A DNA stretch of 64,000 nucleotides from Rhizobium esperanzae (GCF_002204185.1 NZ_MXPU01000003.1:365537-429536), one strand, 5' to 3'. Shown: positions 25,842-35,071, numbered from the stretch's first letter. A program made the numbers and translations. Notes: generated from the letters alone by a model not told the origin.

Positions 25842-25914
25842 GCCCGCCTTACCGGTGAACTGGCTCCCGAACGTCCTACTTTCGAGAGCCGAGTCACGGG
25901 GAAGGCGGGCTTTT
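25842..25914 (+). terminator. Branched terminator of rplY
   Basis: The outer stem GCCCGCCTT (25842-25850) pairs with AAGGCGGGC (25902-25910) and is followed by TTTT. An inner GGCTC / GAGCC pair (25862-25866 / 25886-25890) makes it a branched structure. Confidence 0.7.
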
Positions 25915-26041
25915 CATTGCCTGCCAAGCCTCGGTTTCAGCAACATTTAACATATTCGTGAAAGCATGGGCCGTCAGCTGTGAAGAAGCCGGCCCGAACG
26001 CGCGACAGCAAATAAGCCGGCCTGGGGGAGTAGACGGAACC

Positions 26042-28393
26042 ATGAACAATTCCGTTGAGAACAGGTTTTTTGGGATTGTTTGCGGAGCGCTGCTTGTTTT
26101 TGTCGCTCCGCTTTTTGTTCTCTTCCTTTTTCTTTCCTCGGAACGAGCCGATAAAGAAATACGCGACCATATCTCTGTTCTTCTTGTCGCCAATGCTCAG
26201 GCGCTGGCAAAACCGCTCTGGGACCTCGATGAGGAAAGCGTCACCCAGATCAGCGCGACGGTCGTTTCCCAAGGCGCCATCGTTAAGGTCGAGGTGCGTG
26301 ATCAGTCAGGCCAGCTCGACGTCAGCCAATCCACCATTCCGCGCTCCTTTGACGGCAAGCTCGTGCAGGTGTCGCGCGCCATCATCTACAACACCGTCGA
26401 CGGTCCGAAGAACCTCGGCAGCATCAGCGTCTATTATCCCGCCCTCGGACTGTTCTCCGGTCTGAAGCAGGAAGAGGTCGTCTTCATTTCGATCTTCATC
26501 TTCGCGGTTCTGACCGTTTTCGGCACCGCGCTGATCGGCAACCGATTTTTCGTCATCCAGCCGCTGATGCGTCTGACGGCGGCAATCGAGGCCACCCGGC
26601 AGCTCGGCTCGCGCCATCACGTCGACTGGCAGTCGAACGACGAGATGGGACGGCTTGCCCGCAGCTTCAACGAGATGCAAACCAAGCTCGAAAGCGAGGA
26701 GAAGGAGCTGAAGCTCGCCCATCGCCGCGCCACCGATATCTACAATCTGACGCCCGCCATGCTCTTCTCGCTCGATGAGGAAGATCGCATCACCGCCGTC
26801 AGCGACTATTGGCTGCTTGCCACCGGTTATAGCCGTGCCGACATCATCGGCCGCAATTTCGCAGATCTGGTCACGTCAAGCAGCCGCGACAAGTTCGTCA
26901 AGCGTCGTCAGGCCGAAAACGGCATGACGGTCACCGTCAAGTTCGTCTGCCTGGACGGCCGCACCATGGACGTCCTCATCATGGAATCGGAAGCGGCCAC
27001 CGGCGCTCACGATCGCCTCTCGCTGTCCGTCATGACGGATGTGACCGAGCTCAAGGCTTCGGAGGATCGCAATCATCGCCAGGCAATCACCGACCATCTG
27101 ACCGGCCTCCTCAACCGCCAGGGCTTCGAGGCGGTGCTCGATAACAAGATCGCTGCCGCAGACGCCGCCGGCCAGGAGCTCGCCTGCCTCTTCGTCGATC
27201 TCGACCGCTTCAAGTGGATCAACGACAATATGGGGCACGCTGCCGGCGACACGGCGCTGATCGAGCTCGTCGAGCGCCTGAAAACCCATCTTGCCCCCTC
27301 CGACGAGGCGGCCCGTCTCGGCGGCGACGAGTTCGCCATCCTGCTGCCGGCGAAGGACGCCGAAACACGCGCAAAAGCGATGTGCGAGCAGATCGCCTCA
27401 ATCTTCGAAACGCCATTTGCCCCGGACATGCATCTGAGCGCGTCCATCGGCATCGCCATCTACCCACATCACGCCGCGACCGCGGCCGAGCTGCTGCAGA
27501 AATCAGACATGGCGATGTACGCCAAGAAACGCGACGGCAAGAACGGCGCACAGCTCTTCGACAAAGCCATGCTCGACCGCGCCCGCAGCCGCGCCGAAAT
27601 CGAGGCCAATATCGAAGCCGGCCTCGTCGACAATTGGTTCGAAGCCTTCCTGCAGCCGATCGTCAATCTGAACGGCCGCGGCATTGCCGGTTTCGAGGCG
27701 CTGATGCGCCTCAACCATCCGCAGAGGGGTCTGATGCCGCCGGCCGAAATTATCAGCGTCGCCGAGGAGACGGGCAAGATCGTCCGCGTCGGCAACGTCA
27801 TCATGGAAAAGGCGATTTCCAACCTCGCGAAAATCTCTCGTATATCGGGGATGCAGGATACCTACCTGGCCATCAACTTCTCGCCACTCCAGTTCGAGCC
27901 GGCACTGCCGGCCCGTCTCGCCGCGATCGTCGGTCGCCACGACATCCGCCCCGAGCGCATCGTGGTCGAGATCACGGAAGCCGTGCTGATGCACGACAAC
28001 CCGCAGATTCGCATGATCGTCACCGAGCTCCGTCGCTTCGGCTGCCGCATTGCGCTCGACGATTTCGGCACCGGCTACTCGTCGCTTAGCTACCTCAACC
28101 GTTTCCCTGTCGATATCATCAAGATCGACCAGTCCTTCACCCGCGCGAGCAACGACGGCGACGACGAGGTGCGCCAGAAGAGCCGCATGCTGATCGAAGG
28201 CATCACCACCCTGTCCCACAAGATGAACTGCACCGTCATCGCCGAGGGCATCGAGACGGAAGAGGAATGCCGCACGCTTCACCAGATGGGTCTGGACTAT
28301 GGCCAGGGCTATCTCTTCCATCGTCCGCAGCACGCAGCCGCACTCATCGAGGAATTGATGGCTCCGCAGTCGGCCGTCGCGCGCGCCTCGTAA
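26042..28393 (+). CDS. Membrane-bound GGDEF/EAL cyclic-di-GMP protein with PAS domain
   Basis: A 783-residue inner-membrane protein. Two helices (about 8-34 and 150-172) bracket a periplasmic region. Then come a HAMP-like linker, a PAS segment (IYNLTPAMLFSLDEEDRITA), a GGDEF domain with intact GGDEF at 427-431, and an EAL domain with EAL at 552-554. EAL residues needed for phosphodiesterase activity are kept (FEALMRL, INFSPLQF, EITEAV, LDDFGTGYSSL, IAEGIET). The inhibitory RxxD site before GGDEF is absent (APSD instead). ATG 26042 is chosen because it starts right before the first helix. The next gene, a solute-binding protein, begins 24 nt later and may be its sensory partner. Confidence 0.9.
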   Translation: MNNSVENRFFGIVCGALLVFVAPLFVLFLFLSSERADKEIRDHISVLLVANAQALAKPLWDLDEESVTQISATVVSQGAIVKVEVRDQSGQLDVSQSTIPRSFDGKLVQVSRAIIYNTVDGPKNLGSISVYYPALGLFSGLKQEEVVFISIFIFAVLTVFGTALIGNRFFVIQPLMRLTAAIEATRQLGSRHHVDWQSNDEMGRLARSFNEMQTKLESEEKELKLAHRRATDIYNLTPAMLFSLDEEDRITAVSDYWLLATGYSRADIIGRNFADLVTSSSRDKFVKRRQAENGMTVTVKFVCLDGRTMDVLIMESEAATGAHDRLSLSVMTDVTELKASEDRNHRQAITDHLTGLLNRQGFEAVLDNKIAAADAAGQELACLFVDLDRFKWINDNMGHAAGDTALIELVERLKTHLAPSDEAARLGGDEFAILLPAKDAETRAKAMCEQIASIFETPFAPDMHLSASIGIAIYPHHAATAAELLQKSDMAMYAKKRDGKNGAQLFDKAMLDRARSRAEIEANIEAGLVDNWFEAFLQPIVNLNGRGIAGFEALMRLNHPQRGLMPPAEIISVAEETGKIVRVGNVIMEKAISNLAKISRISGMQDTYLAINFSPLQFEPALPARLAAIVGRHDIRPERIVVEITEAVLMHDNPQIRMIVTELRRFGCRIALDDFGTGYSSLSYLNRFPVDIIKIDQSFTRASNDGDDEVRQKSRMLIEGITTLSHKMNCTVIAEGIETEEECRTLHQMGLDYGQGYLFHRPQHAAALIEELMAPQSAVARAS

Positions 28394-28417
28394 ATGAAGA
28401 ACGAAGGAGACGACACG

Positions 28418-29131
28418 ATGAAAAACCTCCTGCTTCTCGCATGTCTGGCGCTGCCATGCGCGGCCCACGCACAGACGGTTGCTTTCACCACCGAGGATTA
28501 CGCCCCGTTCAACTATCGCGAAGGCAAAGAGATCAAGGGCGCGACGGTCGAGCAGGTCGAAAAGGTGATGGCCGCGATCGGCGTCGACTATACGATCGAA
28601 GTCATGCCTTGGGCGCGTGCTTTCAGCCTTGCCCGCACCGCGCCGATGACATGTGTTTTCGCCACCGCCCACAACAGCGCGCGTGACCCATTGTTCAAAT
28701 GGGTCGAGCCGCTGCTCATCGACCGAAACATCCTGATCACCCGTAAGGGTTCGGGCATCACCGCCAGCAATCTCGAAGAGGCAAAAAAATATACGATCGG
28801 CACCCAGCGCGAGGACTACACCGAGACGATCCTGAAGGAGAAGGGTTTCACCAAGCTGGACGTCACCAGTGACTTCAACGCCACGCTGCGCAAGCTGCTC
28901 AGCGGTCGCATCGACATGATGCCGATCTCCGAACTCTATTTCGAAAAGCTGAAGGCCGATCAGCCGGTGGAGATCGTAACCGTGCTCTCCTCCCAGCCAA
29001 TGGGTATCGCCTGCGAAAAGAGCTTTCCCGACGATCTGCACGCCAAGATGCAGGCTGCCCTCGACAAGCTGATCGCCGATGGCGACCAGAAGCAGATCTT
29101 CCTGAAATATGGCATGAACCTCTCGGAATGA
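28418..29131 (+). CDS. Periplasmic solute-binding protein (SBP_bac_3), no linked transporter
   Basis: This 237-residue protein has a signal peptide (MKNLLLLACLALPCAAHA) and a family 3 solute-binding fold: FTTEDYAPFNYREGKEIKGA, MPWARAFSLAR, and KYTIGTQREDYTE. The group is used by amino-acid ABC transporters, but no permease or ATPase gene is nearby. ATG 28418 has AAGGAG 9 nt upstream; an in-frame ATG at 28394 directly follows the stop of the GGDEF/EAL gene. The tight spacing says the two are cotranscribed. I infer a role in delivering a ligand signal to the membrane GGDEF/EAL protein. The ligand is unknown. Confidence 0.85.
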   Translation: MKNLLLLACLALPCAAHAQTVAFTTEDYAPFNYREGKEIKGATVEQVEKVMAAIGVDYTIEVMPWARAFSLARTAPMTCVFATAHNSARDPLFKWVEPLLIDRNILITRKGSGITASNLEEAKKYTIGTQREDYTETILKEKGFTKLDVTSDFNATLRKLLSGRIDMMPISELYFEKLKADQPVEIVTVLSSQPMGIACEKSFPDDLHAKMQAALDKLIADGDQKQIFLKYGMNLSE

Positions 29132-29220
29132 TGCCGCCGCCGGGCTCGCGTTTCCGCTTGACTTTACTGTCGTTTCCGGATGGTGAACGTCGGGAAACGC
29201 ATAAGCGAGGATGACAGGCC

Positions 29221-29952
29221 ATGCTGATCATTGCAGGTCTCGGCAATCCCGGCAGCAAATACGCCGGTAACCGTCACAACATCGGCTTCATGGCTGTTGA
29301 CGCCATTCATCGGCGCCACAGCTTTTCCCCCTGGTCAAAGAAGTTCAAGGCCGAGATCGCCGAGGGCGAACTCGGCGGCGAAAAGGTGCTGCTGATCAAG
29401 CCGCAGACCTACATGAACCTTTCCGGCGAAGCCGTCGGCGAGGCGATGCGTTTTTACAAGCTCCAGCCCGCCGACCTTGTCGCGATCTATGACGAGCTCG
29501 ACCTTCCCGCGGGCAAGGCGCGGCTGAAGACCGGCGGCGGCCATGGCGGCCATAACGGCATCAAATCGTTGGACGCCCATTGCGGCAAGGAATACCGGCG
29601 ACTGCGCCTCGGCATCGGCCATCCCGGCGTCAAGGAAATGGTGCAGAACCATGTGCTCGGCGACTTCGCCAAAGCCGACAAGGTGTGGCTGGAGCCGCTT
29701 CTCGATACGCTGGCCGACAATGCCGATATGCTGGTGCGAAAGGAGGATTCACAGCTGATGAACAAGATCGCGCTGGCGCTCGGCGGCAAGGCCGACGAGG
29801 AAAAGCCGCGGAAGGAAAGCAAGGACAGCGAGAAGAAGCCGGCGGGCCAGTCGCATATCCGCCAGGCCCGCAACAACAACCAGTCAAGGCTGCCGGTCAG
29901 CGGCCCGATGGCCGACATGCTGAAGAAGATGTTCGGCAACAAGGGGGAATGA
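29221..29952 (+). CDS. pth: Peptidyl-tRNA hydrolase
   Basis: A 243-residue Pth that releases peptides from prematurely dropped peptidyl-tRNA. Signatures: [20 protein letters not shown] (catalytic His in RHN), [14 protein letters not shown], and [12 protein letters not shown]. It is about 50 residues longer than E. coli Pth because of a lysine- and glutamate-rich tail ([18 protein letters not shown]), a frequent feature in Rhizobiales. Its stop overlaps the ATG of the following GNAT gene (ATGA). An exact rhizobial -35 (CTTGAC, 29157-29162) lies upstream but without a clear -10. Confidence 0.96.
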   Translation: MLIIAGLGNPGSKYAGNRHNIGFMAVDAIHRRHSFSPWSKKFKAEIAEGELGGEKVLLIKPQTYMNLSGEAVGEAMRFYKLQPADLVAIYDELDLPAGKARLKTGGGHGGHNGIKSLDAHCGKEYRRLRLGIGHPGVKEMVQNHVLGDFAKADKVWLEPLLDTLADNADMLVRKEDSQLMNKIALALGGKADEEKPRKESKDSEKKPAGQSHIRQARNNNQSRLPVSGPMADMLKKMFGNKGE

Positions 29953-30410
29953 CGCCGGTGCCGGACCAGGATTTTACCATCCGCAGTGCCGCTCCCGGCG
30001 ATCTCAAAGGGCTGGCCGTCCTCTACCGGCATCTGAATCCGACCGATCCCATCCTCGACGGGACCATGGCCGAGGAGCGCTTTTCCGCCATTCTCGCCCA
30101 GCCCGGCATGACCGTATTCATCGGCTTTGCCGGCCCTCACGCCGCCGCCACCGTCACACTGGTCGTCGTGCCGAACTTGACGCGCGGCGGCGCCTCCTAT
30201 GCGCTGATCGAAAACGTCGTCACCCACGCCGAGCACCGCCGGCACGGCTATGCCGGCGCCGTCATCGGCCATGCGGTGAATGAGGCCTGGAAGGCCGGCT
30301 GCTATAAGGTGATGTTGCTCACCAGCTCGAAGAACCCGGCGACGCTGCGCTTCTACGAAAATTGCGGCTTCCTGCAGGACAAGACCGGCTATCAGATCCG
30401 CCGGCTGTGA
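29949..30410 (+). CDS. GNAT-family N-acetyltransferase
   Basis: A 153-residue GNAT protein. The acetyl-CoA-binding region is visible as [20 protein letters not shown] (Q/RxxGxG/A type), followed by [20 protein letters not shown], typical motif B. Its start overlaps the pth stop by 4 nt, so translation is coupled. The substrate is unknown. GGGGGA precedes the ATG. Confidence 0.88.
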   Translation: MTPVPDQDFTIRSAAPGDLKGLAVLYRHLNPTDPILDGTMAEERFSAILAQPGMTVFIGFAGPHAAATVTLVVVPNLTRGGASYALIENVVTHAEHRRHGYAGAVIGHAVNEAWKAGCYKVMLLTSSKNPATLRFYENCGFLQDKTGYQIRRL

Positions 30411-30419
30411 GCTGAAGGG

Positions 30420-30731
30420 CTATTCCTCTGGCTCGGTGGTGAACATCAGCGGGAAACCCATCTCCTTGGCAAGGTCGATACCCTCCTTGGCCTTGGTCTC
30501 GGCAATGTCCTTGGCGCAGACCACGACCACGCAGGAGCCGAGCTTGTGCGCCGTCATCATCACCCGATAGCCGGTCTCCTCGCTCATGCGGAAGACGACT
30601 TTCAGGATCACGATGACGAATTCGCGCGGTGTGTAATCGTCGTTGACGAGAATGACCTTGTAGAGCTTCGGCTTGTCCAGCTTCGGCTTCACCTTGGTCT
30701 TCGGTTTCAGGGCAACGTCACTGTCACTCAT
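30420..30731 (-). CDS. clpS: ATP-dependent Clp protease adaptor ClpS
   Basis: A 103-residue ClpS, which delivers N-degron substrates to ClpA/ClpP. The core is LYKVILVNDDYTPREFVIVI, LKVVFRMSEETGYRVMM, and AHKLGSCVVVVCAKDIAETK. The N-terminal tail is lysine- and proline-rich (PKTKVKPKLDKPK). ATG 30731 is preferred (GGTGG about 9 nt upstream); in-frame GTG 30743 is an alternative. Rhizobia usually have two ClpS proteins; clpA is not adjacent here. It converges with the GNAT gene. Confidence 0.94.
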   Translation of the reverse strand: MSDSDVALKPKTKVKPKLDKPKLYKVILVNDDYTPREFVIVILKVVFRMSEETGYRVMMTAHKLGSCVVVVCAKDIAETKAKEGIDLAKEMGFPLMFTTEPEE

Positions 30732-31056
30732 CGGAAAATCCACCCGTTGATGACATGGTCAGGGTTCTTCAGAACAACTAATCATTGTCGATGACGAATT
30801 TTCGACGGTGCGCCGTGGCTGCCCCACCTTGAAGCAGGAAATTCGCCGAGTTGAAGCCGGATGTCATTGCGGCCGGCAACAGCGATCGTGCAGTTGACGA
30901 AATCCGCAATGCATCGAAACCGCGATCGCCCTCGAAAATAGGCCGGCGCCGTTCCTTGGGCAAGTGAGCAACGTTAAAAGCTCGCTAAGACTTGACCATA
31001 TTGCTCCTTTATCCCATAGGCACCAGCAAGAAATTCAAGAACAGCAGGTTTTAGCC
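30732..31056. other. 325-nt gap between clpS and ychF
   Basis: No gene is seen. The right side carries a probable promoter for ychF (30991-31019). The plus-strand frame open from 30964 is simply the upstream extension of ychF and lacks a ribosome site. The left side should hold the clpS promoter on the minus strand. Confidence 0.5.
30991..31019 (+). promoter_or_regulatory. Probable housekeeping promoter of ychF
   Basis: CTTGAC (30991-30996) matches the rhizobial -35 consensus exactly. After 17 nt comes CCATAG, four of six matches to the -10 consensus CTATAT. It lies about 40 nt before the ychF start. Confidence 0.4.
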
Positions 31057-32160
31057 ATGGGCTTCAAATGCGGCATCGTCGGTCTGCCGAACGTCGGCAA
31101 ATCGACCCTCTTCAACGCGCTCACCAAGACGGCGGCCGCACAGGCGGCGAACTACCCCTTCTGCACCATCGAGCCGAACACCGGCGAAGTCGCGGTGCCC
31201 GATCCGCGCATGCGCAAGCTCGCCGACATCGCCAAGTCCAAGGAACTGATCCCGACCCGCATCTCCTTTGTCGACATTGCGGGCCTCGTCCGCGGCGCCT
31301 CGAAGGGCGAAGGCCTTGGCAATCAGTTCCTCGCCAATATCCGCGAAGTCGACGCCATCGTGCACGTGCTGCGTTGCTTCGAAGACAGCGACATCACCCA
31401 TGTCGAGGGCCGTATCAATCCGGTCGCCGATGCCGAGACGATCGAGACCGAGCTGATGCTCGCCGATCTCGAAAGCCTGGAGCGCCGCACCGAGCAGACG
31501 CGCAAGCGCGCCACCGGCAAGGACAAGGAATCGATGGCGATGCTACCGATCATGGAAGCCTCGCTGAAGCTGCTCAACGAGGGCAAGCCGGTGCGCACGC
31601 TGCTGTCGAAGCTCGATGCCGAGGAGATCGCCACCCTCAAGGGCCTCAACCTCCTCACCTCGCATCCGGTGCTCTATGTCTGCAACGTCGCCGAAGGCGA
31701 TGCCTCAACCGGCAACGAATTCACCGCCGCCGTCGCCGCCATGGCGAAGGAGCAGGGTGCCGAAACCGTCATCATCTCGGCGGCGATCGAAGCTGAGGTC
31801 GCCCAGCTTGCCGAAGAGGAAGCCAAGGAATTCCTCTCTGCCCTAGGCCTTGACGAGGCGGGCCTCGACCGGCTGATCCGCGCCGGCTATAAGCTGCTCG
31901 ATCTCATCACCTATTTCACCGTCGGTCCGAAGGAAACGCGCGCCTGGACGATCGAGCGCGGCACCAAGGCGCCGCAGGCCGCCGGCGTCATCCACTCGGA
32001 TTTCGAACGCGGCTTCATCCGCGCCAACACCATCGCCTACGACGATTACATCAAGTACAACGGCGAAGTTGGCGCCAAGGATGCAGGCAAGGCGCGAGAC
32101 GAAGGCAAGGAATACGTCGTCCAGGACGGCGACGTGATCCACTTCCGTTTCAACACCTGA
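31057..32160 (+). CDS. ychF: Redox-regulated ATPase YchF (Obg-like)
   Basis: A 367-residue YchF. The P-loop is GLPNVGKSTLFNAL, followed by NYPFCTIEPNTG, the G3 region FVDIAGLVRGASKGEGLGNQ, a coiled-coil domain and a C-terminal TGS domain ending VQDGDVIHFRFNT. YchF prefers ATP to GTP, binds ribosomes and proteasome/redox partners, and negatively affects oxidative-stress responses in other bacteria. ATG 31057 is chosen over the frame start at 30964 because it begins at the universal MGFKCGIVGLPN. Confidence 0.97.
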   Translation: MGFKCGIVGLPNVGKSTLFNALTKTAAAQAANYPFCTIEPNTGEVAVPDPRMRKLADIAKSKELIPTRISFVDIAGLVRGASKGEGLGNQFLANIREVDAIVHVLRCFEDSDITHVEGRINPVADAETIETELMLADLESLERRTEQTRKRATGKDKESMAMLPIMEASLKLLNEGKPVRTLLSKLDAEEIATLKGLNLLTSHPVLYVCNVAEGDASTGNEFTAAVAAMAKEQGAETVIISAAIEAEVAQLAEEEAKEFLSALGLDEAGLDRLIRAGYKLLDLITYFTVGPKETRAWTIERGTKAPQAAGVIHSDFERGFIRANTIAYDDYIKYNGEVGAKDAGKARDEGKEYVVQDGDVIHFRFNT

Positions 32161-32167
32161 TCAAATC

Positions 32168-32192
32168 GCTGCCGCCTTAACCGGGCGGCAGC
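32168..32192. terminator. Hairpin between ychF and the convergent membrane protein gene
   Basis: GCTGCCGCC and GGCGGCAGC flank a 7-nt loop 8 nt after the ychF stop, followed by CTGTTTGC. It overlaps the end of the convergent gene (stop at 32177), so it may stop transcription from both sides. Confidence 0.5.
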
Positions 32193-33250
32193 CTGTTTGC
32201 GATTGCCGGCGGTAGTGCCCTGAGCACCAGCCGCCGAAGCGGCATCCAGCCTGTTCCGATAATGAGCACGATCGCGCCGACGACGATCAGCGTCGTGAAG
32301 ATGTAGGTGTCGACAGTCGCATTTCCCTTTCGAACCACGCTGAAGATCGCAACGCCGAGGGACAGCAGCCCCGACGTGACGAAGGCGCGACGATCGATGA
32401 CGAGGCCGATCAGCATCAGCGCCGCCACGGTGGCGACGACCACAGGAGTCCGGGCCGACATGTTCGCCAGGTCGAAGATATGGCCGGCTTCCCCGAACGA
32501 CAGCAGGGAGACGGTGCTGTAGAGCAGCGCCGGCGCCGCACCGAGATGCAGCCAGAAAGCGATATCCGAACGCGTCGTCCGCCGCAGCCGGTCGCCGAGA
32601 TCGAAATAAAGCGCCGTCGTGAACAGGCCGAGCGCACAGACGAAAGCGACCGCGGCCAGCACGCCAAGATGATCGACGAAAAACGCGGGATTGCCGCTTA
32701 GCCATTGCACCAGGCGCAAAAGCAGCGTGAGCACCAAGGCAAGCGTCGACATGATCGTGAGCGCCAGCGACAACGGCACGCGATAGCGGGCATAATAGAC
32801 GCAGAGCAGAATCGGAAAGCCGGCGACGAACTGCGTCAGATCCGCCCCAACTTCGGAGGTCCACGGTGTGAAGACGCGAGACATCAGCAAAAATGTCCAG
32901 CAGAACAGCGCGATTGTCAGGCTGACAGCCGGCAAGGCGAGCCGCTGGCGGCGCACCAGGATTTCCGAAAGCACGATGATAGCGACCGGCACGGCGTAAA
33001 GCGGCGCCAGGCCCCAGAGGCCGACGAGCGCGACGATAACACCGATGGTGATCAGCACGTCGTGAAAGCCGCGCACGAAGCGTGGCGTCTCGGTGTCCGA
33101 CCAGGCCCGCTCTTCGGCTGCGACTGCCTTCTGCGTCTCAACAACAGTCACGCCACGCTCGGTCAGAAACGGCAGCAGCCGCCCGCCCGCTTCCGACGAA
33201 ATCAGCCCCTGGCGCGCCGCCTCGTCAAGTATCGACCTCAGTTCCGTCAT
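32177..33250 (-). CDS. Polytopic membrane protein of unknown function (DUF2157-like)
   Basis: A 357-residue protein. A soluble N-terminal segment (TELRSILDEAARQGLISSEA, resembling the short helical start of DUF2157 proteins) is followed by about ten hydrophobic helices. A polar loop (DLGDRLRRTTRSDIAFW) lies in the middle. No catalytic motif is evident. ATG 33250 has GGGAG 10 nt upstream; the frame start at 33349 would run through a palindromic repeat. Function unknown. Confidence 0.7.
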   Translation of the reverse strand: MTELRSILDEAARQGLISSEAGGRLLPFLTERGVTVVETQKAVAAEERAWSDTETPRFVRGFHDVLITIGVIVALVGLWGLAPLYAVPVAIIVLSEILVRRQRLALPAVSLTIALFCWTFLLMSRVFTPWTSEVGADLTQFVAGFPILLCVYYARYRVPLSLALTIMSTLALVLTLLLRLVQWLSGNPAFFVDHLGVLAAVAFVCALGLFTTALYFDLGDRLRRTTRSDIAFWLHLGAAPALLYSTVSLLSFGEAGHIFDLANMSARTPVVVATVAALMLIGLVIDRRAFVTSGLLSLGVAIFSVVRKGNATVDTYIFTTLIVVGAIVLIIGTGWMPLRRLVLRALPPAIANRLPPG

Positions 33251-33303
33251 ACCGGTTTGTCTCCCGGGAATCATTGAGCCCGCGCGGATGCTATTGTAAG
33301 CAC

Positions 33304-33415
33304 TAGAGCATGATGCCGAAAAGTGTAAGCGGTTTTCGGACGACATCATGCTCTAACTCTTTAATGTAGAACAGGATTCAGATTGGACCGACCGGCCTAA
33401 AAACATCCTGTTCTA
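33304..33415. repeat. Composite rhizobial palindromic repeat
   Basis: Two palindromes are adjacent. First, AGAGCATGATG (33305-33315) pairs with CATCATGCTCT (33344-33354), with inner CCGAAAA / TTTTCGG arms. Second, TAGAACAGGAT (33367-33377) pairs perfectly with ATCCTGTTCTA (33405-33415). A decayed copy of the first lies at 10800-10858. It fills the divergent region between the membrane protein gene and the first MaoC gene. Confidence 0.7.
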
Positions 33416-33440
33416 GGCGCTTGATATGGCGGAGGAGAGA

Positions 33441-33932
33441 ATGCCGGCAGAAAAGCTGTCTTTCGAGGATTTTGAACTCGGCCGCCGTTTCGCCCTTGGC
33501 CCGAAACTGGTGCTCACCGAAGAAATCATCGAGTTCGCCAGCGAATTCGACCCGCAGCCAATGCATCTCGACGAAGCCGCCGGCCGCGCCAGCATCCTCG
33601 GCGGGCTTGCCGCCTCCGGCTGGCATACCTCTGCAATGCTCATGCGCATGATGGCAGACAGCTACGTGCTGAACGCGCTTTGCGAGGGTGCGCCGGGCAT
33701 CGATCTGATGGAATGGCGAAAACCGGTGCTGGCAGGCGATACGCTGCAGGGCCATTCGACCGTTCTCGAAGCCCGGCCAATGCGCTCGCGCCCCGGCATG
33801 GGCATCGTCAAATTCCGCCACGCGGTGGAAAACCAGCATGGAGAACTCGTCTGCCTCTCGGAGAATTCCGTGATGATCCGCATGCGCCCCACTCCGGAGG
33901 AGGCCAACGCGAGGTCGGAGCCGTCAGCATGA
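33441..33932 (+). CDS. MaoC-family (hotdog) acyl-CoA dehydratase, first copy
   Basis: A 163-residue single-hotdog protein. It starts MPAEKLSFEDFELGRRFALG and carries the hydratase-2-like motif FASEFDPQPMHLDEAAG with catalytic Asp/His, then LAASGWHTSAMLMRMM. ATG 33441 has GGAGGAG just upstream; in-frame ATG 33426 is the alternative. MaoC enzymes hydrate trans-2-enoyl-CoA; the substrate here is unknown. The downstream gene is a paralogue whose start overlaps this stop by 4 nt, so the two may form a heterodimer. Confidence 0.88.
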   Translation: MPAEKLSFEDFELGRRFALGPKLVLTEEIIEFASEFDPQPMHLDEAAGRASILGGLAASGWHTSAMLMRMMADSYVLNALCEGAPGIDLMEWRKPVLAGDTLQGHSTVLEARPMRSRPGMGIVKFRHAVENQHGELVCLSENSVMIRMRPTPEEANARSEPSA

Positions 33933-34396
33933 GAATGTCCGAGCTTTACGCCGTCGGTCAGAAAGCCGAGATCGGCAGCTACACCTTCACCGAGGAAAAC
34001 ATCATCCGCTTCGCAATCCGCCACGACCCGCAGCGTTTTCACGTCGATAAGGAAGCCGCGAAAGACACGCTCTTCGGCGGGCTTTGCGCCTCGGGCTGGC
34101 ACACCACGGCCGCCTGGATGCGGACCTTCCTCGCCTTCTGGGAAAGGCAGCGCGTCGCACTCGCCGAGCAGGGCCTGACGGCGCCGAACCTCGGCCCCTC
34201 ACCCGGCTTTCAGAAACTGCAATGGCTGCGGCCGGTCTTCGCGGGCGACGTCGTGACCTATTCCGTCGCCCTGCTCTCCAGCCGACCGCTCGCATCGCGG
34301 CCGGGCTGGCACCTTAACACCATCCTCTGCGAGGGCGTCAATCACAACGGCGATCCCGTCATGCGCTTCGAAAGCAGTGTCCTGGAATTCGACTGA
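33929..34396 (+). CDS. MaoC-family (hotdog) acyl-CoA dehydratase, second copy
   Basis: A 155-residue paralogue of the preceding protein: MRMSELYAVGQKAEIGSYTF, FAIRHDPQRFHVDKEAAKDT (catalytic Asp/His region), LCASGWHTTAAWMRTF, and QWLRPVFAGDVVTY. ATG 33929 overlaps the upstream stop in ATGA. Tandem MaoC pairs are widespread in rhizobia, and the strict coupling suggests equal stoichiometry. It converges with apt. Confidence 0.88.
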   Translation: MRMSELYAVGQKAEIGSYTFTEENIIRFAIRHDPQRFHVDKEAAKDTLFGGLCASGWHTTAAWMRTFLAFWERQRVALAEQGLTAPNLGPSPGFQKLQWLRPVFAGDVVTYSVALLSSRPLASRPGWHLNTILCEGVNHNGDPVMRFESSVLEFD

Positions 34397-34414
34397 CGCC
34401 GTCGCAATGCAGGC

Positions 34415-34957
34415 TCAATGCCCGGAGAATTCGACCAGCGTGTGGACGACGACGCCGAGCTCTTCCAGCTTCCTGCGGCCGCCAAGGTCGGGCAGATCGA
34501 TGACGAAGCAGGCACCGACCACCTCCGCGCCGATCTGGCGCAGAAGCTGCGTCGCGCCCACGGCCGTGCCGCCGGTGGCGATGAGATCATCGACCAGGAT
34601 CACCTTCTCGCCGGGCTGGACCGCATCGCGATGCATCTCCATTTCGTCGACGCCATATTCCAGGCTGTAGGCAATGCGCACGGTGTCGTGCGGCAACTTG
34701 CCCTTCTTGCGGATCGGCACGAAGCCCGAGGAAAGCTGGTGCGCCACCGCACCGCCGAGGATGAAGCCGCGCGCCTCCATGCCGGCGATCTTGTCGACCT
34801 TCGTGCCGGCATAGGGTTGCACCAGCTCGTCGACCGCCCGGCGGAAAGCACGGGGGTTGCCGAGCAGCGTGGTGATGTCGCGGAAGATGATACCGGGATT
34901 GGGATAGTCGGGGATGGAGCGAATGCTGGCTGCGAGCTCCGAAATTGTATTGCCCAT
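34415..34957 (-). CDS. apt: Adenine phosphoribosyltransferase
   Basis: A 180-residue Apt that salvages adenine to AMP using PRPP. Signatures: [20 protein letters not shown], the [13 protein letters not shown] segment, and the PRPP-binding loop [20 protein letters not shown] 34957 gives the standard length; the frame continues to 35026 without need. It lies downstream of the petABC terminator and is transcribed in the same direction. Confidence 0.96.
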
Positions 34958-35024
34958 GGAACGTCCGTATCTGCGAGCACATAAAACCGGCCGCACCCTA
35001 TCAATTGCCGAGGGTGGAACCAAC

Positions 35025-35051
35025 AAAAAAGGCGGCTCGCAAGCCGCCTTT
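35025..35051 (-). terminator. Rho-independent terminator of petABC
   Basis: The stem AAAGGCGGCT / AGCCGCCTTT has a CGCA loop. In the minus-strand direction it is followed by TTTTTTG, about 20 nt after the petC stop, so it ends the bc1 operon. Confidence 0.88.
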
Positions 35052-35071
35052 CGAATTCAGGCACAGAACGC

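Noticed and set aside
27503..29041. 512-codon minus-strand frame
   Set aside because: It crosses two well supported genes (GGDEF/EAL and binding protein) and reads as Asp/His/Gly-rich antisense sequence.
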